Assembly (NCBI GenBank): GCA_008973525.1
Contig: WACJ01000321.1
Coordinates: 62,001-126,000 of the forward strand
DNA: 64,000 nt
Reading direction: 5' to 3'
DNA from: Stenopsyche tienmushanensis
Lineage: Eukaryota; Arthropoda; Insecta; Trichoptera; Stenopsychidae
A program made the translations under genes and the position numbers. The notes beneath the pieces are model-generated. The model was not told the origin of the DNA. It did not search any database and saw only the letters and a program-made list of their open reading frames with translations. Shown in pieces: positions 1 to 12,310 of the stretch; positions within the stretch are counted from its first letter, which is position 1, and every line of letters begins with the position of its first letter.

Positions 1-27
1 TGGATAATATGGAATTTTCAGTATTGT

Positions 28-2847
28 TTAACATTTTTTGCAATGTGACAGTTTGATGCATGTGTTGTCGTCTTTTACATAACCACTGATACACATACAT
101 CCTGGTTTGCAAGGTTTAGGTGGAACCTTTGGATTTTTGCAGGTTGCAGGCTTTATTGGAGCGCATTTCTTGTATTTTTGTAGAGGAGGACACCCTAAAA
201 TATTACGACTGAATATTAAACCAGTGTTTTAAAACCATTCAATAAATATAGATATGTTACATTTAAATATATTTTTGAACAAAAAATTCAATACTTTTGG
301 TAGATGATGTACTTTATCATATTTCTACATAATTTAATATTCGCATACCACAATTTGAGCGACACTCAATATCTGCAGTTTTTAAAATATTTCCACATGT
401 AACACCATTCAAATTACCATTATAAAATACACACGATCTTACGGATTAATAGAATATAATGTCAAATAAATAAAACCTCAATTTACTTACGACATTTGTT
501 CAATGGAATGCATTGATTTTTATTGTTTCTCACGTATCCTTTGATACAAAAACATCCTTTATTGCAGCCTTTGGGACAACCAGGGTTTGGGTCGAGGCAT
601 TTTGGATCGCAACGTCCACATACGTTATATATTTCATTTAAACCAGGGCATACAACAGCTAAAATACAAACAAAAATCATCGGTTAAATAGCAAAACAGC
701 ATCATATAATGTTTAACTTCATTGTGTGACATACTTCGATTTGCGTAATGATACATTGATGGATATTTAGCACAATTGTAGGACTTCAACACGTTTATCA
801 ATAACATCAAATTGTCGATGATTTTTTTCACCGTGTAATAATGAAGCCACGTATAATAGACGCCGCGTAAATCGAGGGTCGACTAACGAAGGACTAGGAT
901 CTTGCATTTTATTAACACTTTACGGACAATTGGAGCATTTTAAAGAGCAAATGTTATATTATTGAAGAAAAGCTCTTAGAGCACTGATAATCTAATGCAT
1001 CTAGCAAATGGATTTTGTGTGAATGCATCTAAAAATGCGATGACTTCCTAATCTACATCATTTCCAAAACCACGAAGAATACAACGCAAAAGTAGTATCG
1101 TCGTTGCGATGTTCAGATCGTTCTTCTTTTTTAACAATAGAACGCACTTATCTGTTTGGCGACAATGTCTGCTTATAGATCAATAAGTATCTTATCAATA
1201 TTTGATTAAAATGTTGAAGTTTTTTATATAAAGCGGATTGCCAAATGTGGACGATTGCAATATTTAAAGCGATGTTCTATTGGCGAACATATCCTCACTC
1301 GATATACCATTTTAAGTTCAACTCCAGATGAAGTCGAGGGTTTCATGGATTTACTCAAGACTTTTTGTAAATGTATTTAATTAATTAAAGTTGGGTTCTC
1401 ATAATTTTCTTCAAGAATAAAAAAAAAAGACGCGCGTATCTTTTGATCATGATTTGGATAATGTGACAAGGGTTGTCTTTGAAACATCCTTATTTAATAT
1501 CATCAATTAATATTAGATTACTCACGACATTCTTCGATAGGGATGCATCTTCCTTTATTCCTTATAAAACCACTTTTACAGAAGCATCCTCGCACGCATT
1601 GCTTTGTACATATGGGATTCTTCTGCTCGCAAGTTGGTTGACAAGCCGTACCACAGTTTTTGTATTCAGAGTTTGGATCAGTGCAATTTTTGGCTGCAAT
1701 AAATTTGTTTGCATTTTAAAATTATTATGTATTAATTCAATATGCAAATTACTTAAAAACATAATGCTTACGACATTGCGATATTAGTATGCAGTTATTC
1801 TGATGCAAAACATATCCATCTGAACATGTGCATCCGTCCACGCACCTAGATGAACAAAGAGGTGTTCTATCATCACACGTCGCTGTACATTCCGATCCAC
1901 ATATTTTGTATACTTCATTAGGTTTTGTACAATTTGCTGAAATATAAGCATATGATATCGTTTAGTCGTAAATATTTAAAGAACATTTGTGCTGTGAGTA
2001 TTTTAATGTGGCAATTATGTAAACAATCTCTGAAGTGTGGTAGAAATAAATGCATAATATCTTCAGCAAAACACCTTATTAATTTCTTGATCACCAATAT
2101 TAAAATCAAGTTAAAGCTAAAAAACATTAGCAAAATTCTGGCATGTTCATTAGCATAAAAATAATAGGCATATTATATAAGATTACGTATTAAACGTTAA
2201 AAATATGAAAATATATCCTTGTTCAAATGTCGCCAAATTACAAAAATATCATAATTTATAGATATTTTATTATAATAATATTTACGGCATTGGTTTAGTG
2301 GAATACATTCGTTTTTAGCATTCCTTCCATATCCTTCTATGCAGAAGCATCCTTTAACACATTCGCATTTAATATAACGACAGAGTGGATTTTTATTTTC
2401 ACATGTCCTGTCGCAGTTACCACAGTCTGTATATTCCTCAAACTTTCCATGACATTTAGCTAAAATTCATAGTTTTATTAGTTATTGATAAAACATGTAA
2501 ATTATTATTTCATAATGAATCTTACGGCAGCATTTAGCATCTATGCAAATTCCATTCGCATCACGAACATATCCATTTCTGCAAAAACATCCCTTTGAAC
2601 ATGCTGATGAATCTTGCAGAGGATCTGGATTTTCACAAGTGCCATCGCATGTGCCGCATTTTTTAAAAACTTCGTTTTCTTTGCAGACCGCAATTGATTG
2701 CTTTAAAATTGCTGAAATTAAATATGATATCAACGCTTATGGATTAAATAAAAATAACGGATGATGCTTGAGGTCACTTCACGTACGCGAATGCGCCAAT
2801 GTGAATTCAGCTAGTAACAACGACGTCAAAAAAGCTGAAATCAACAT
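28..2847 (-). CDS. Secreted six-domain TIL protein, probable serine protease inhibitor
   Basis: Seven exons on the minus strand: 2787-2847, 2526-2711, 2286-2459, 1772-1936, 1526-1693, 491-658 and 28-194 (stop TAA at 28-30). Exon 1 encodes a 20-residue signal peptide beginning MLISAFLTSLLL and ends at a GTACGT donor. Each later exon encodes one TIL domain. All introns are phase 1, and the exons sum to 1,089 nt (362 residues). TIL proteins are small extracellular inhibitors held by five disulfides, with the protease-binding loop between cysteines 5 and 6. By alignment with that family the predicted P1 residues of domains 3, 4 and 5 are S, K and K. Domain 1 lacks cysteine 5, domain 2 has an extra cysteine in the loop, and the last domain lacks cysteines 3 and 5. 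The intron before exon 6 is long (about 870 bp). No TATA box is visible upstream. Inhibition of proteases is inferred from the fold; a structural role is possible. Confidence 0.85.
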
Positions 2848-5800
2848 TTTGTGATGTGTTTCAAATTAAACACATCCAATTAATAATCGCGATGCAGTCG
2901 ATTTGAGCAAGCTTTGCAAAAAATGCAATTAAAACAGCTCGTGTGATAACGTATTTTAATATCATTTCAGTTGAATGTCGTCGTGTACGGCCATAAAAAA
3001 TTCGTTGCATTCGCATAAAATTAGCACTCGATTAAAAAAGTAATTTATCACGATTTACAGGCATTATTTCATTTAAATGTTATAATACATGACTTTGAGC
3101 ATGGGCGTTGCTTCAAATTGCTTGGGGATTAGAAGCATTATCATAACCGATCAATCAGCTCAATGTAAACTTGGCTTGATTTCGTGGGTCCGAAAAAAAT
3201 ACTAATGCGATTTATAAAGAAGAGCAGGCTCAACTATGAATAACATAGCATTATAAATAATTATAGTATTTTAAATCATGATAATTGCGGCATTCGCAGT
3301 ATCTCTAGAATATATGTGTGTAATTGATTCACATATACGTTTGCGAAATTAATTGAAGAAAAACTTTAATAACATACAATATCATTCATCATCACTATCA
3401 CTGTGTATTTTATTCTTTTTGGAGATCTGTTGTGGGTTTCCATCATCAGAGAACTCTAGGAGTATTTATAGTTTTAGCCTTCAAAATTCTCTAATAAGCG
3501 ACTTTGTGCTTTTAGTGTATAAACCTTTATGTATTTCATTATTGAATTTTAAACTTCTTTCCATTTTATGATCATTTTCTACTAAAAACATCTAATTTAA
3601 TAGCCAGTTCTATGCCTTCATTAATTGTTTTTAACCCTAACTTTTTTGCGGCCTAACTACATTTGACTACTCCTTACTTCTATGTTTATACGATTTTATG
3701 TATTTTAACTATTGGCCACATGACTAGTACTTATTTACAGAGTAGATACTTAAATACTCTTCTAACAGCAAGCTGATACTCAGTTTACCTACTATTCATT
3801 GCTACTTTTACTAATCATGACTTGCTTGTCACTCGCTATCTCTTACATAGTCGACCCTAAGGAAAGGACTCAGTCTCAAATTCGTTCGGATAAGTTGCAC
3901 ATGGACAGGAGGGACTGGACTCTTTGCATTCCAGAAACCGTTTAGAGTAGTTTTTCATTGTCTCCCGAAGAAAACTACTCAGTCTTTACAAACCTCCCAC
4001 ATTCCCTATCGCGAAAGCGTTCGTCAGTACGTTCATTCAGGAGACCCACTGGGTGAATGTTCTAAATGAATCTCAAAGGTTATGCTACCTTCAATATCGA
4101 GCGAATGAGGAGGTGAATGTATGATACAGAAGAGATGGATGTAACCCCTTCCTGTGAATGGATATTGAAGAGGCCCATAGTTCTGCAGTGGACTGTTTGC
4201 GGCTGCACTATGATGATGATAATATACGTCGTTTCGACGTGTATAATCAAACGTTGTTTCTTTGACAAAAACAAGCAATGCTGGATTACTATTTTAGTAA
4301 TAATATATTGCTTTATATATCTAGTCAATGAAGCACCAATGTTTTTAAATGTAGCTTTATTATATTTGAGGGGAAAAAACAACAACAAAAAATGAGATTT
4401 TCTTGCAAACTACTATCATAATATATGTTTTTCTTAATGAATCTAAATTCTAATGATTAATTATTATGGTTTTTATCACATATATTTATAAACAACAGTC
4501 TTTTTGTATGAATTTAGTAACTAATAATAAGATCTATAGACATTAAACTTATGTTTGCCGCAAAGTGGCTTTTTGCGTTTGTGACATTGCGACTTTGTCA
4601 TCTTCTTTCTTTTATACGAATATTCGGAATAATATTGACATTTTTTAACTTTCAGTTGATGATTGATACTTTCAGAATATTTTTCGATGGGTTTTGGCAA
4701 CAAATCTGTTATATTTTGGCGTAAATTCCACTTCAAAGTTAGTTAAACTAATTTCTTTTCCATCCAAGGTAATGATAATACAGAACTCAACTTGTTCATG
4801 TATTTTTTCTAATTACTGGTTTTTCATAATTTTTTCGTTTCGTTTGGGTTTGATTGACATAATCATTATCCAAGTTCCTCTGAATATTCTCTTCGAATAC
4901 CTCATCCTCCAAATCAGAGAACCTCAGAATCATCAGAAACTTTTGGAGTATAATCATCTTCATTTTGTAAAATATTCTCGATATCAGAGGGATTTAGTCG
5001 CCGGAATGATGACATTGCTCTTTATTTATATCTCTATCTAAAATAAAGATACTCAACAAATCATAAAAGCTATAGATATACAAATCATACGTCGAAGTGA
5101 CGTGTATCACATTATTATTATCTAGTCTATATAGTTGATTCGAAACTACAAAGCGCTAACCTCATGCGTTAAAAAGATATTCATAATATTTATCAGCGTA
5201 CACGTCGTTTTGATGTAGATATTTAGTTTAGGATTAATGTGAAACATGTGGCTACTTCGCTGCAACTGCTTTCTGAGTCATTAATTGTGGTTGATTAATT
5301 CGTCTTCGTTCAACGTAATATCCTCCAATATTTCTTGGATGTCATGAATATCCAGCATATGCTTTAAATTTTGAAAGTATACCTTGGTCTAAGGGTTGAA
5401 TTATAGACGTAGTTTATTTATTATATTAACATTATTATACGAGGCCCGAGTGTAGTTATAATGGTTTCAAATTAAATTAATTTTGCTTTATATCACGCAA
5501 TAATGATGAGATGTTAATTTGGATGAAAAATTAGCCCTGCACAATTGGTTAAAAATACACATATAGGGTGTTTTTAATAATCGAAATCATTGTTATAATT
5601 TTGAAATTTGAGCAGGCAATGATTCAGACGATGGATTTTGCATTATAATGAAAAATAGCGTCCATGAGCATCGATACAAAATTTTGGCGTCAAAGGTGAT
5701 GATACAAAAAACTTTACAAGCGGAATTTTAATTCGCATATTCATTGAATGAGATATTTATCAGATTTAGCACTTGACTCAATATTATTATATTTATTCGC

Positions 5801-7136
5801 ACATGGTGAAATATTACTTAAATTATCGAACATGTTATTTTTAAAAAACTTTTATCAACACAGCTACTTGATTACAGCGTAAATATTTAATGATCACATA
5901 TAGTAAATTACACGAGGATCATAAATACACGAATTTATAATTACTCGCACGCCAGATTGAGAATTTCCGATTTGGTCATCTAAAAACGTGTGGAGAGCCA
6001 TAAATAATTTTGTTGATCAAATAAATGTATGCATATTTTTCATGCAGTATTAGTTAAAAGTCATTTTCCATTTAGATAATATCATTGATTTATTTCCAAT
6101 CGATTATTTTTTTAAATGTCGTTCCAGAAAGATTAAAGTCATTCAAAAACAAGAGCATATGGGGACAAATTTGTGCCGCAAAAAATAATTATTATTGCGT
6201 AGTTTTCCTCGGAAAACCAAATGATGCTCCCGAATTTCAAAAAAATATGGAAGTTAATACAACATCATACATTTTTTTAAGCTGGCACAGTGACAGTTTT
6301 CAGAAGATACATTAGACTTTTTGAAGTTTTTCCAAGAATAATGACCACATTCAAAGTGCAATTTTTCCATTGTTGTGATCGATTTATGACACGGTTCAAG
6401 CCTTGGTGAAAGAGTACTTTTTCTTGATTTGGGGTAGTTTTTTCGCAATATTTTTCATCAAACGCATTAATAGCATCATAAAATATTCGTTATTAATGGA
6501 TTCAAGATAATTAATGGATATAATACAATCGAGCCTCGTATAACACGGTTATATGATTCCACAAAAACGTCGTGTAATATAAATCCATGTTATGCAAGGT
6601 TTGAAGTTCATGCAAAATTAAATATGTACACAAAGTACACACTAGTACCCAAAACACGGAGGTTAAAACCTTACCAGCCAATATTTGCATTTTTGGTGGA
6701 TTTGGGCGGCTTTCGCCGGTTGTTGTCCATTCAACTAATTGCTAATTTGATTCTGTAGTAATGGATCCATGTTTCATCTATTGTCACATACCGTACGAAA
6801 AAATCTTGGAAAAAGTCAGGGTTGAATATATAATATTTAACACAAACTTCCAGTTAGTGGTCTGCTGGATTAAAATTGTATCCGTGTAAAAGTGGTCCGT
6901 GAGCCCAAAAAGGTTGCCGACCGCTGGCTTATACGACATCTACATATTTAATATGCTCATATTATTAATGCTTTTTAAATGTTTCTAAGCTATTGACCAT
7001 AAAATTGTCTTTTTTCTAATCAAGTCTTGAAGGTTCAAATCGAGGTTTTCTTCTCGCCAAGAAATTAGAGAAAATCATATTACATATATATAGAATCATA
7101 AACAATACTAAAGAAATATATATATTAGGAAGAAGT
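2848..7136. other. Intergenic spacer, AT-rich, with repeat debris
   Basis: No TIL exon or other convincing gene is seen between the two small TIL genes. Short open frames here have no family features and low-complexity composition. A dispersed repeat lies near 3837-4075. Near 6893-6930 there is a segment ending in a GGTTGCCGACCGCTG-like motif that resembles a decayed hAT terminus. The stretch about 6530-6610 resembles the ends of the pogo-like repeats seen elsewhere in the window. Confidence 0.5.
3837..4075. repeat. Dispersed repeat, copy 1 of 2 in window
   Basis: This stretch matches about 62,500-62,785 in the same orientation, with shared landmarks in the same order: a TAAGTTGCAC motif, a GGAGGGACTGGA motif, ATAGTTTTTC-like and AAACCTCCCACA motifs, and a final TTCAGGAGACCC motif. 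The copies have diverged by substitutions and small indels. No coding capacity was recognised; the class (SINE, MITE or degraded element) is unknown. Confidence 0.6.
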
Positions 7137-7142
7137 TTATTT
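7137..7142 (-). terminator. Polyadenylation signal of the three-domain TIL gene
   Basis: AATAAA on the minus strand, about 130 bases past the stop codon at 7269. It is the only clear hexamer close to that stop. Confidence 0.5.
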
Positions 7143-7268
7143 TAGCAAATTTTAGCACCAAAAAGTCGTTAAGTTAAACACACTTCTACATTAAGCTATA
7201 AGAAAAATATGGTTATTATATTTGAAGACATGGATTAAAATGATGTGCGATTATAATTATGCCAATAA

Positions 7269-8062
7269 TTAGGACGATTTCTTGCATTCTTCAATCTTTA
7301 CACATTTTTTGGACTTTTTAACACATCCGTTGATGCATTTACAACCAGGTTTGCAGGATTTGTACGTTGCCTTTGGATTTTCACACGTAGGATGATTATC
7401 AGGGGCACAATCAGTATATTCCTCATTAGGGGCACATCCTTAAAATTGTAAAAAATTAGCGCCGTATAAACTGTCTATTCAGTCTCTGGACGGAATACTT
7501 ACGACATTTGTTTTGTTGAACGCATTTATTTTTGCTATTTCTCACGCATCCCTGTTTACAATAGCAACCCTTTTTGCATGATTTGGATTTTGGTCTGCTG
7601 CTTGGATCTATGCATGTTGCATCTTCATTTCCGCAGTCGTTGTATTCTTCGTTCTCTCCACCGCATACAATAGCTGAAAAAGTCATCGGATATTTTAAAA
7701 TTAGGGACATCTACAAATCAACATGGTTATTGTTTGATGATTCAAAGTAATACATACGGCAATTTTGACGGACTATGCATTTTTTGTTAGGACCTCGTAC
7801 GCATCCTTTCTTACAATAGCATCCTTTTCTGCAACCTTTAGCACAAATAGGATTTGGATTGTCACATGAAGCATCGCAAGAACCACAATCATTATATTCT
7901 TCGAGATCTCCGCATGTTAGTTCTAGGCATACATAAATATAATGAACACATATTAAAAATATTTTTACACTGTAGCATTTATTGATAGTCATACGTACTT
8001 GTGGCATTTGCTAGCGTGATCGAAATGATCAATATTGGAATCAAGCACAGCATTAATTTCAT
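7269..8062 (-). CDS. Secreted three-domain TIL protein
   Basis: Four exons on the minus strand: 7999-8062, 7758-7922, 7503-7673 and 7269-7438 (TAA at 7269-7271). Lengths sum to 570 nt (189 residues); all introns are phase 1. Exon 1 gives a signal peptide starting MKLMLCLIPILI, donor GTACGT. Each of the next exons is one TIL domain. Domain 1 has the full ten cysteines, with predicted reactive loop A-K-G between cysteines 5 and 6 (P1 lysine, trypsin-like target if inhibitory). Domains 2 and 3 lack cysteines 3 and 5. All three domains carry an additional cysteine at the G-[YF]-V-R position after cysteine 8 (GCVR or GCVK), so each domain has an unpaired thiol unless it pairs with another domain or chain. 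A TATA box sits about 70 bases upstream of the ATG. It lies downstream of the 28-domain gene and upstream of the six-domain gene, all in one direction. Confidence 0.87.
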
Positions 8063-8130
8063 ATTTTCTATTATGTATAATTTGTGTCAAGAATAAAATT
8101 ATAAACGTATGTTCGATGAAGATGTACGTT

Positions 8131-8136
8131 TTTATA
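8131..8136 (-). promoter_or_regulatory. TATA box of the three-domain TIL gene
   Basis: TATAAA (within TATAAAAA) on the minus strand, 69-74 bases upstream of the ATG at 8062. This places a start site near 8100-8105 and leaves a short 5' UTR. Confidence 0.6.
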
Positions 8137-9034
8137 CACAAATTGATATCTCTTAAAAATCAGCGACGTAGTTAATTAATTGTTATTTTATCTGTTTTTG
8201 TAGGAATTTAAATGATCACGTTCCTTATAGTAATTAAACTCTATCTATATCTTAGTTTTCCATAGCAAATTTCATAACAAAAAAATATAAAAATCTTATC
8301 CACCAATGGTACAAAGCAATATTATCTCAATCATTACAACTCGTGAGTTTTAATAAACGAATTTGAAATTAAAATATTAATGTTTCTAACTATGCTATCT
8401 CAAATATATATCACGATTTGAATGTTCATGTTCATGGCGCAAAGACTCTTAATTCCCACAGGAAGTTTAAAAAGGAAGATCTAAAATTGTATTCATTTAA
8501 GAAATTCTTGTATTTATGCGCCATCATAAGCCTAAAGACAAATAATATAACGTAAACGTATACATCGTATGCAACTTTGTTTTGCTAAATGCTCTGAGGA
8601 GCATGAAAATATAGTGTATTATCTAAAATAATAGATAAAAAAATATGATAATCATGTAAGCCAAAAATACATCTAGTTTATATTCACTTCGTTAAGAAAG
8701 AATGAAGAATAATTGCCATTTATGGACGAGCAAAAAATATTAAAAAAAATTAAAAATGACCAATTGATATGTTTACATTAATAAAGGGCATTTCAGAATT
8801 TGATACACAATATTACTGATACAAAATATTAGGTTATCCCGAAATAAATCCATTATTATCTTTTCCAACTTTAAACTTTATTTTTTACATGAGCTAATAT
8901 AAATTATGTTAGTTATTAAGAACTAACTTGTACCTCAAAAGCAGGTGGTATGCTATTTAATTTTATTGTCTTCGTGTAAAATGCCACGATTTGAGCGAAG
9001 GCATTTTACACACCGTTAGCAATGACAATTCAAT
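8137..9034. other. AT-rich spacer, nothing recognised
   Basis: No open frame with family features, no TIL exon and no clear repeat was found between the three-domain gene promoter and the Helitron remnant. Confidence 0.5.
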
Positions 9035-12000
9035 TGAGTTTTAGGACAATATTTTCAATCAAGCTCTGATCGAAATCGAAGACATTTGCTTAACCATCAA
9101 CATCAAAGAATTCATTCAACAAGAATTCGTTCTGCACTTGAACAGCAGTACAATGCTAATGATTTGAATGCATTTGTCGAAGCAAACGAACAACTTTTGC
9201 TTGCGGAACAAAAATTGACCTACGATACAATTACAAATGATCTGTTCTTCCTTGATGCGCCTGGCGGTACTGGAAAAACGTATCTCATCACTTTATTATT
9301 AGCTTACATTCGATCTCAAAATAGAATTGCTTTAGCTCTTGCTTTATTAGGTATTGCGGCAACATTATTAGATGGTGGACGAACAGCGCATTCGGCACTC
9401 AAATTGCCATTAGATATGCATTTATCGGAAGCTCCGACATGTAACATTCCTAAAGTTTCTGACATAGCTAAAGTTTTGAAAATTTGCAAGGGGATTATCT
9501 GGGACGAATGCAATGCTTGATCGAACTCTTAAAGACTTACGATTAAATGCAAAACCGTTTGATGGCGCTCTAATTTTATTGTGTGGCCGATATTTGACAA
9601 CCTTTTCCAGTGATACCTTCATCGACACCAGCTGATGCTTGCCTCAAAGCATCGCATCTTTGGAGAGACGTGCAAAAACTAACATTAAACACAAATATGC
9701 GCGTACATTTGTAGCGTGATGCGTCGGCAGCTACATTTTTAAAACGACTATTGAACATTGGTGAATGAAAAATGCATGTTGATGCTACCAAGTGTATTTC
9801 ATTTCCATCGAACTTTTGCGTTGTTGTGCTATCCATCGATTTACTCATTCAGAAAGTTTTTCCGCAGATTTTTAGTAATTATAAAAATCATTATTGGCTT
9901 TGCGAACATGCTATTTTGGCAGCAGAAAACACTAACGTCAATACAATCAACCACACAATACAATAACAAATTGCAAGCGATTCTGTTACCTACAAATCGA
10001 TTGATAGCGCCATGAATGCAGACCAAGTTGTTAACTATCCAATCGAGTTTTTAAATTCGTCGGATCTTCCTGATGTGCCACCGTAAAAATTGGAACAAGA
10101 CTCACTATGAAGAAACTGATGCCGAATATCATCGAGACAACTATATATTCTTAATGGAAAGTCGAAAGGAGAAGATGTGCTCATTCCCACCGACGTGCAA
10201 TTTGATAAGAGACGACTGCAGCTCCCCGTTGGACTTGCATTCTCAATGAATCTAGAACAGTGATTCCCAACCTGGAGGTCGCGACCCCCAAAGGGGTCGC
10301 GACGGGTTTTCTGAGGGGTCGCCAACTTATACATTCAACTAAAAAAAATATTAACTAATACAAATTTTATTTTTAATGGTGTCTTGAAGTTTGAATAATT
10401 TCATATATTCAGAACTGGAAGTTTTCAGGAAGCAAATACAGCATTAGTGCAAGCATTATATGAAGTCGCATTGTAAATTATTAAGCAAAAAAACCTCACA
10501 CAGTTGAAGAAAAGCTCTTCAAACTCTGTAGGCTGAAAATGGTGAAATTAGTTCTTTCCAGGATTTCAGTGAACTAAAGATGCAACGAATATCTCTGTCT
10601 AATAATACTATTATATTCAGAGACGTTTATCAGAAATGTCCGCAGACATTAAAAAGCACATTTTGAATGAAATCAAGGTTTCACCATTATTTTCTTTTCA
10701 AGTTGATGAATTCACAGACGTAAGCTCGTGTTCTCAGTTGCTTGTCTTCGTGAAATATATTAATTCACATGATATCAAAAAAGAATTCCTATTTTGTAAC
10801 GAACTTGAAACTACTACAAAAGTGAAAATATTATGGAAAAGATAAATACGTTTTTTGAGATTGGAGGATTAAAGTGAAAAAACGTGTGTGGGGTTTGTAC
10901 GGATGGTGCACCATTTATGCTTGGGGTAAAATCAGGTTTTCAGAAAAAAACTTAAAGAACTAGCACCCCAAGCAAGGGGAATCTACTGCATGATTCACCG
11001 GTATGTCCTTGCTAGTAAGACTCTTCCAAAACCTCTGCAAGAGGTACTTGATTCGTTGATAAAAATCGTGAATTACATCAAATCTGGAGCTCTTAACACC
11101 CGTCTATTTAAAGAACTGTGTAATAACATGGATTCTGATCACGAGGCTTTTCTTTTCTATACTGCAGTACGCTGGTTGTCAAAAGGAAATGTTGTGAATC
11201 GTGTCTTTGATTTGAAAGATGAAATCAAGTTGTTCTTAGAAATGCAAGAGAAACATGACCTTTTGGTATATTTTAATAACAAAGCTTGGTTGAAAAGAGT
11301 AGCATATATAGCAGATATATTAGAACACCAAAATAGGCTTAGCTTGAAACTTCAGGGAAAGGAAACGAATATTATCACATATAACGACAATCTTAGGGCA
11401 TTTTTATCCAAGCTGCAAAAGTGGCGAAGAAAAATAAATCTTGGAAACATTGCTATGTTTGAAAAACTCTGCAGTGTGCTAGATGAATTTGAAGGTGAAA
11501 TAGATGGAAATTTGAAAAAGGAGATTATTGGGCATCTCGAATCTTTTGAAAATGAACTTCAGCGTTGCTTCCCTGAGCTGAAAGAACAAGAAACGATATT
11601 GACACGAAATCCATTCTCTGCTTCCTTTGATTTAGCCAGCATTCCCGATTAGTTACAAGATGAATTCTTGGATTCGCGGAATGATTCCTCGGCACGTAAC
11701 TTGTTTAATGAAATGCTCACACAATTTTGGTGTGGTATGTATCATTCATACCCAAATGTGACAATGCTTGCCTTTCGAATTTTAGTTCCGTTTGAACCTA
11801 CATATCTTTGTGAAAGTGGATTTTTAACTCTTCTTCGCTTAAAAAAAAAGAAAGAAAGAACTTAATTATTGAAAACGATATGAGGTTGACGTTAAAAAAC
11901 ACTCAATCGCGGATTTTGAGACTGGTTAATAACATGCAGCTTAAACCTTCGCATTAAATTAATTATTAAACATAATTTAAAATAAAATTTTTTTGCTGAA

Positions 12001-12310
12001 GGATCTGGTCCAATGACACAAAACCTTCTTAACTCTTGATTTGAGGCCTGATGTGGCGAGTATTTTGTATTATAGTATTTTGTAAATTGCGTGGTTTTGT
12101 ATTTGGGTTTTTTTGGGGGAGGGGGGGGTCGCGAGTCATACGACTTTTATAAAAAGGGGTCGCCACCCGAATAAGGTTGGGAACCACTGATCTAGAAAAT
12201 CCACGTTGGAGATCCGAGAAATTTATTTGTATTTGCTAAAGACGGAAAAACCAAAACTATTGTCTACCCTAAAGCACTTAGCAGAACAATTAAGTAAGCA
12301 AAATATATGC
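9035..12310 (+). mobile_element. Decayed Helitron (Pif1-type helicase) interrupted by a hAT element
   Basis: From about 9035 the plus strand encodes fragments of a Helitron helicase. There is a segment resembling the region upstream of the helicase, then a Walker A motif D-A-P-G-G-T-G-K-T near 9256-9282, and a Walker B-like W-D-E-C near 9501. A following segment (9530-9760) reads like the conserved G-D-x-R-Q-region and the loop that ends in N-x-R-V, in shifted frames. The last part (12,190-12,300) carries a helicase C-terminal segment with motif N-L-F-V-F-A-K-D-G. Frameshifts separate the pieces, so the element is dead. The coding region is split at 10,258-12,189 by a hAT; removing that element and one target duplication joins the Helitron frame across the site. 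Neither Helitron terminus was identified. Confidence 0.75.
10258..12189 (+). mobile_element. hAT transposon with TIRs and perfect 8-bp target duplication, disrupted transposase
   Basis: The element starts CAGTGATTCCCAACCT and ends AGGTTGGGAACCACTG, inverted termini matching at nearly all positions. It is flanked on both sides by ATCTAGAA (10,250-10,257 and 12,190-12,197), the 8-bp target duplication expected for hAT. GC-rich subterminal GGGGTCGC repeats sit at both ends. Inside, plus-strand frames (10,636-10,845, 10,990-11,652, 11,668-11,865) resemble the ZBED5/SCAND3-like group of hAT transposases. They include an F-x-V-D-E-x-T-D-V segment, an R-W-L-S-x-G-x-V segment and a C-terminal dimerisation-like piece with C-E-S-G-F. 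Frameshifts near 10,845-10,990 and a stop at 11,652 break it. It inserted into an existing Helitron. Confidence 0.9.

Noticed and set aside
1473..1787. Plus-strand frames across the left cluster (also 14,406, 17,011, 18,545, 22,076)
   Set aside because: They are antisense shadows of TIL exons; the minus-strand frames have the cysteine spacing and splice borders.
4033..4395. Overlapping frames of 80-100 codons on both strands
   Set aside because: No family features, partly within a dispersed repeat, and no splice or promoter context.
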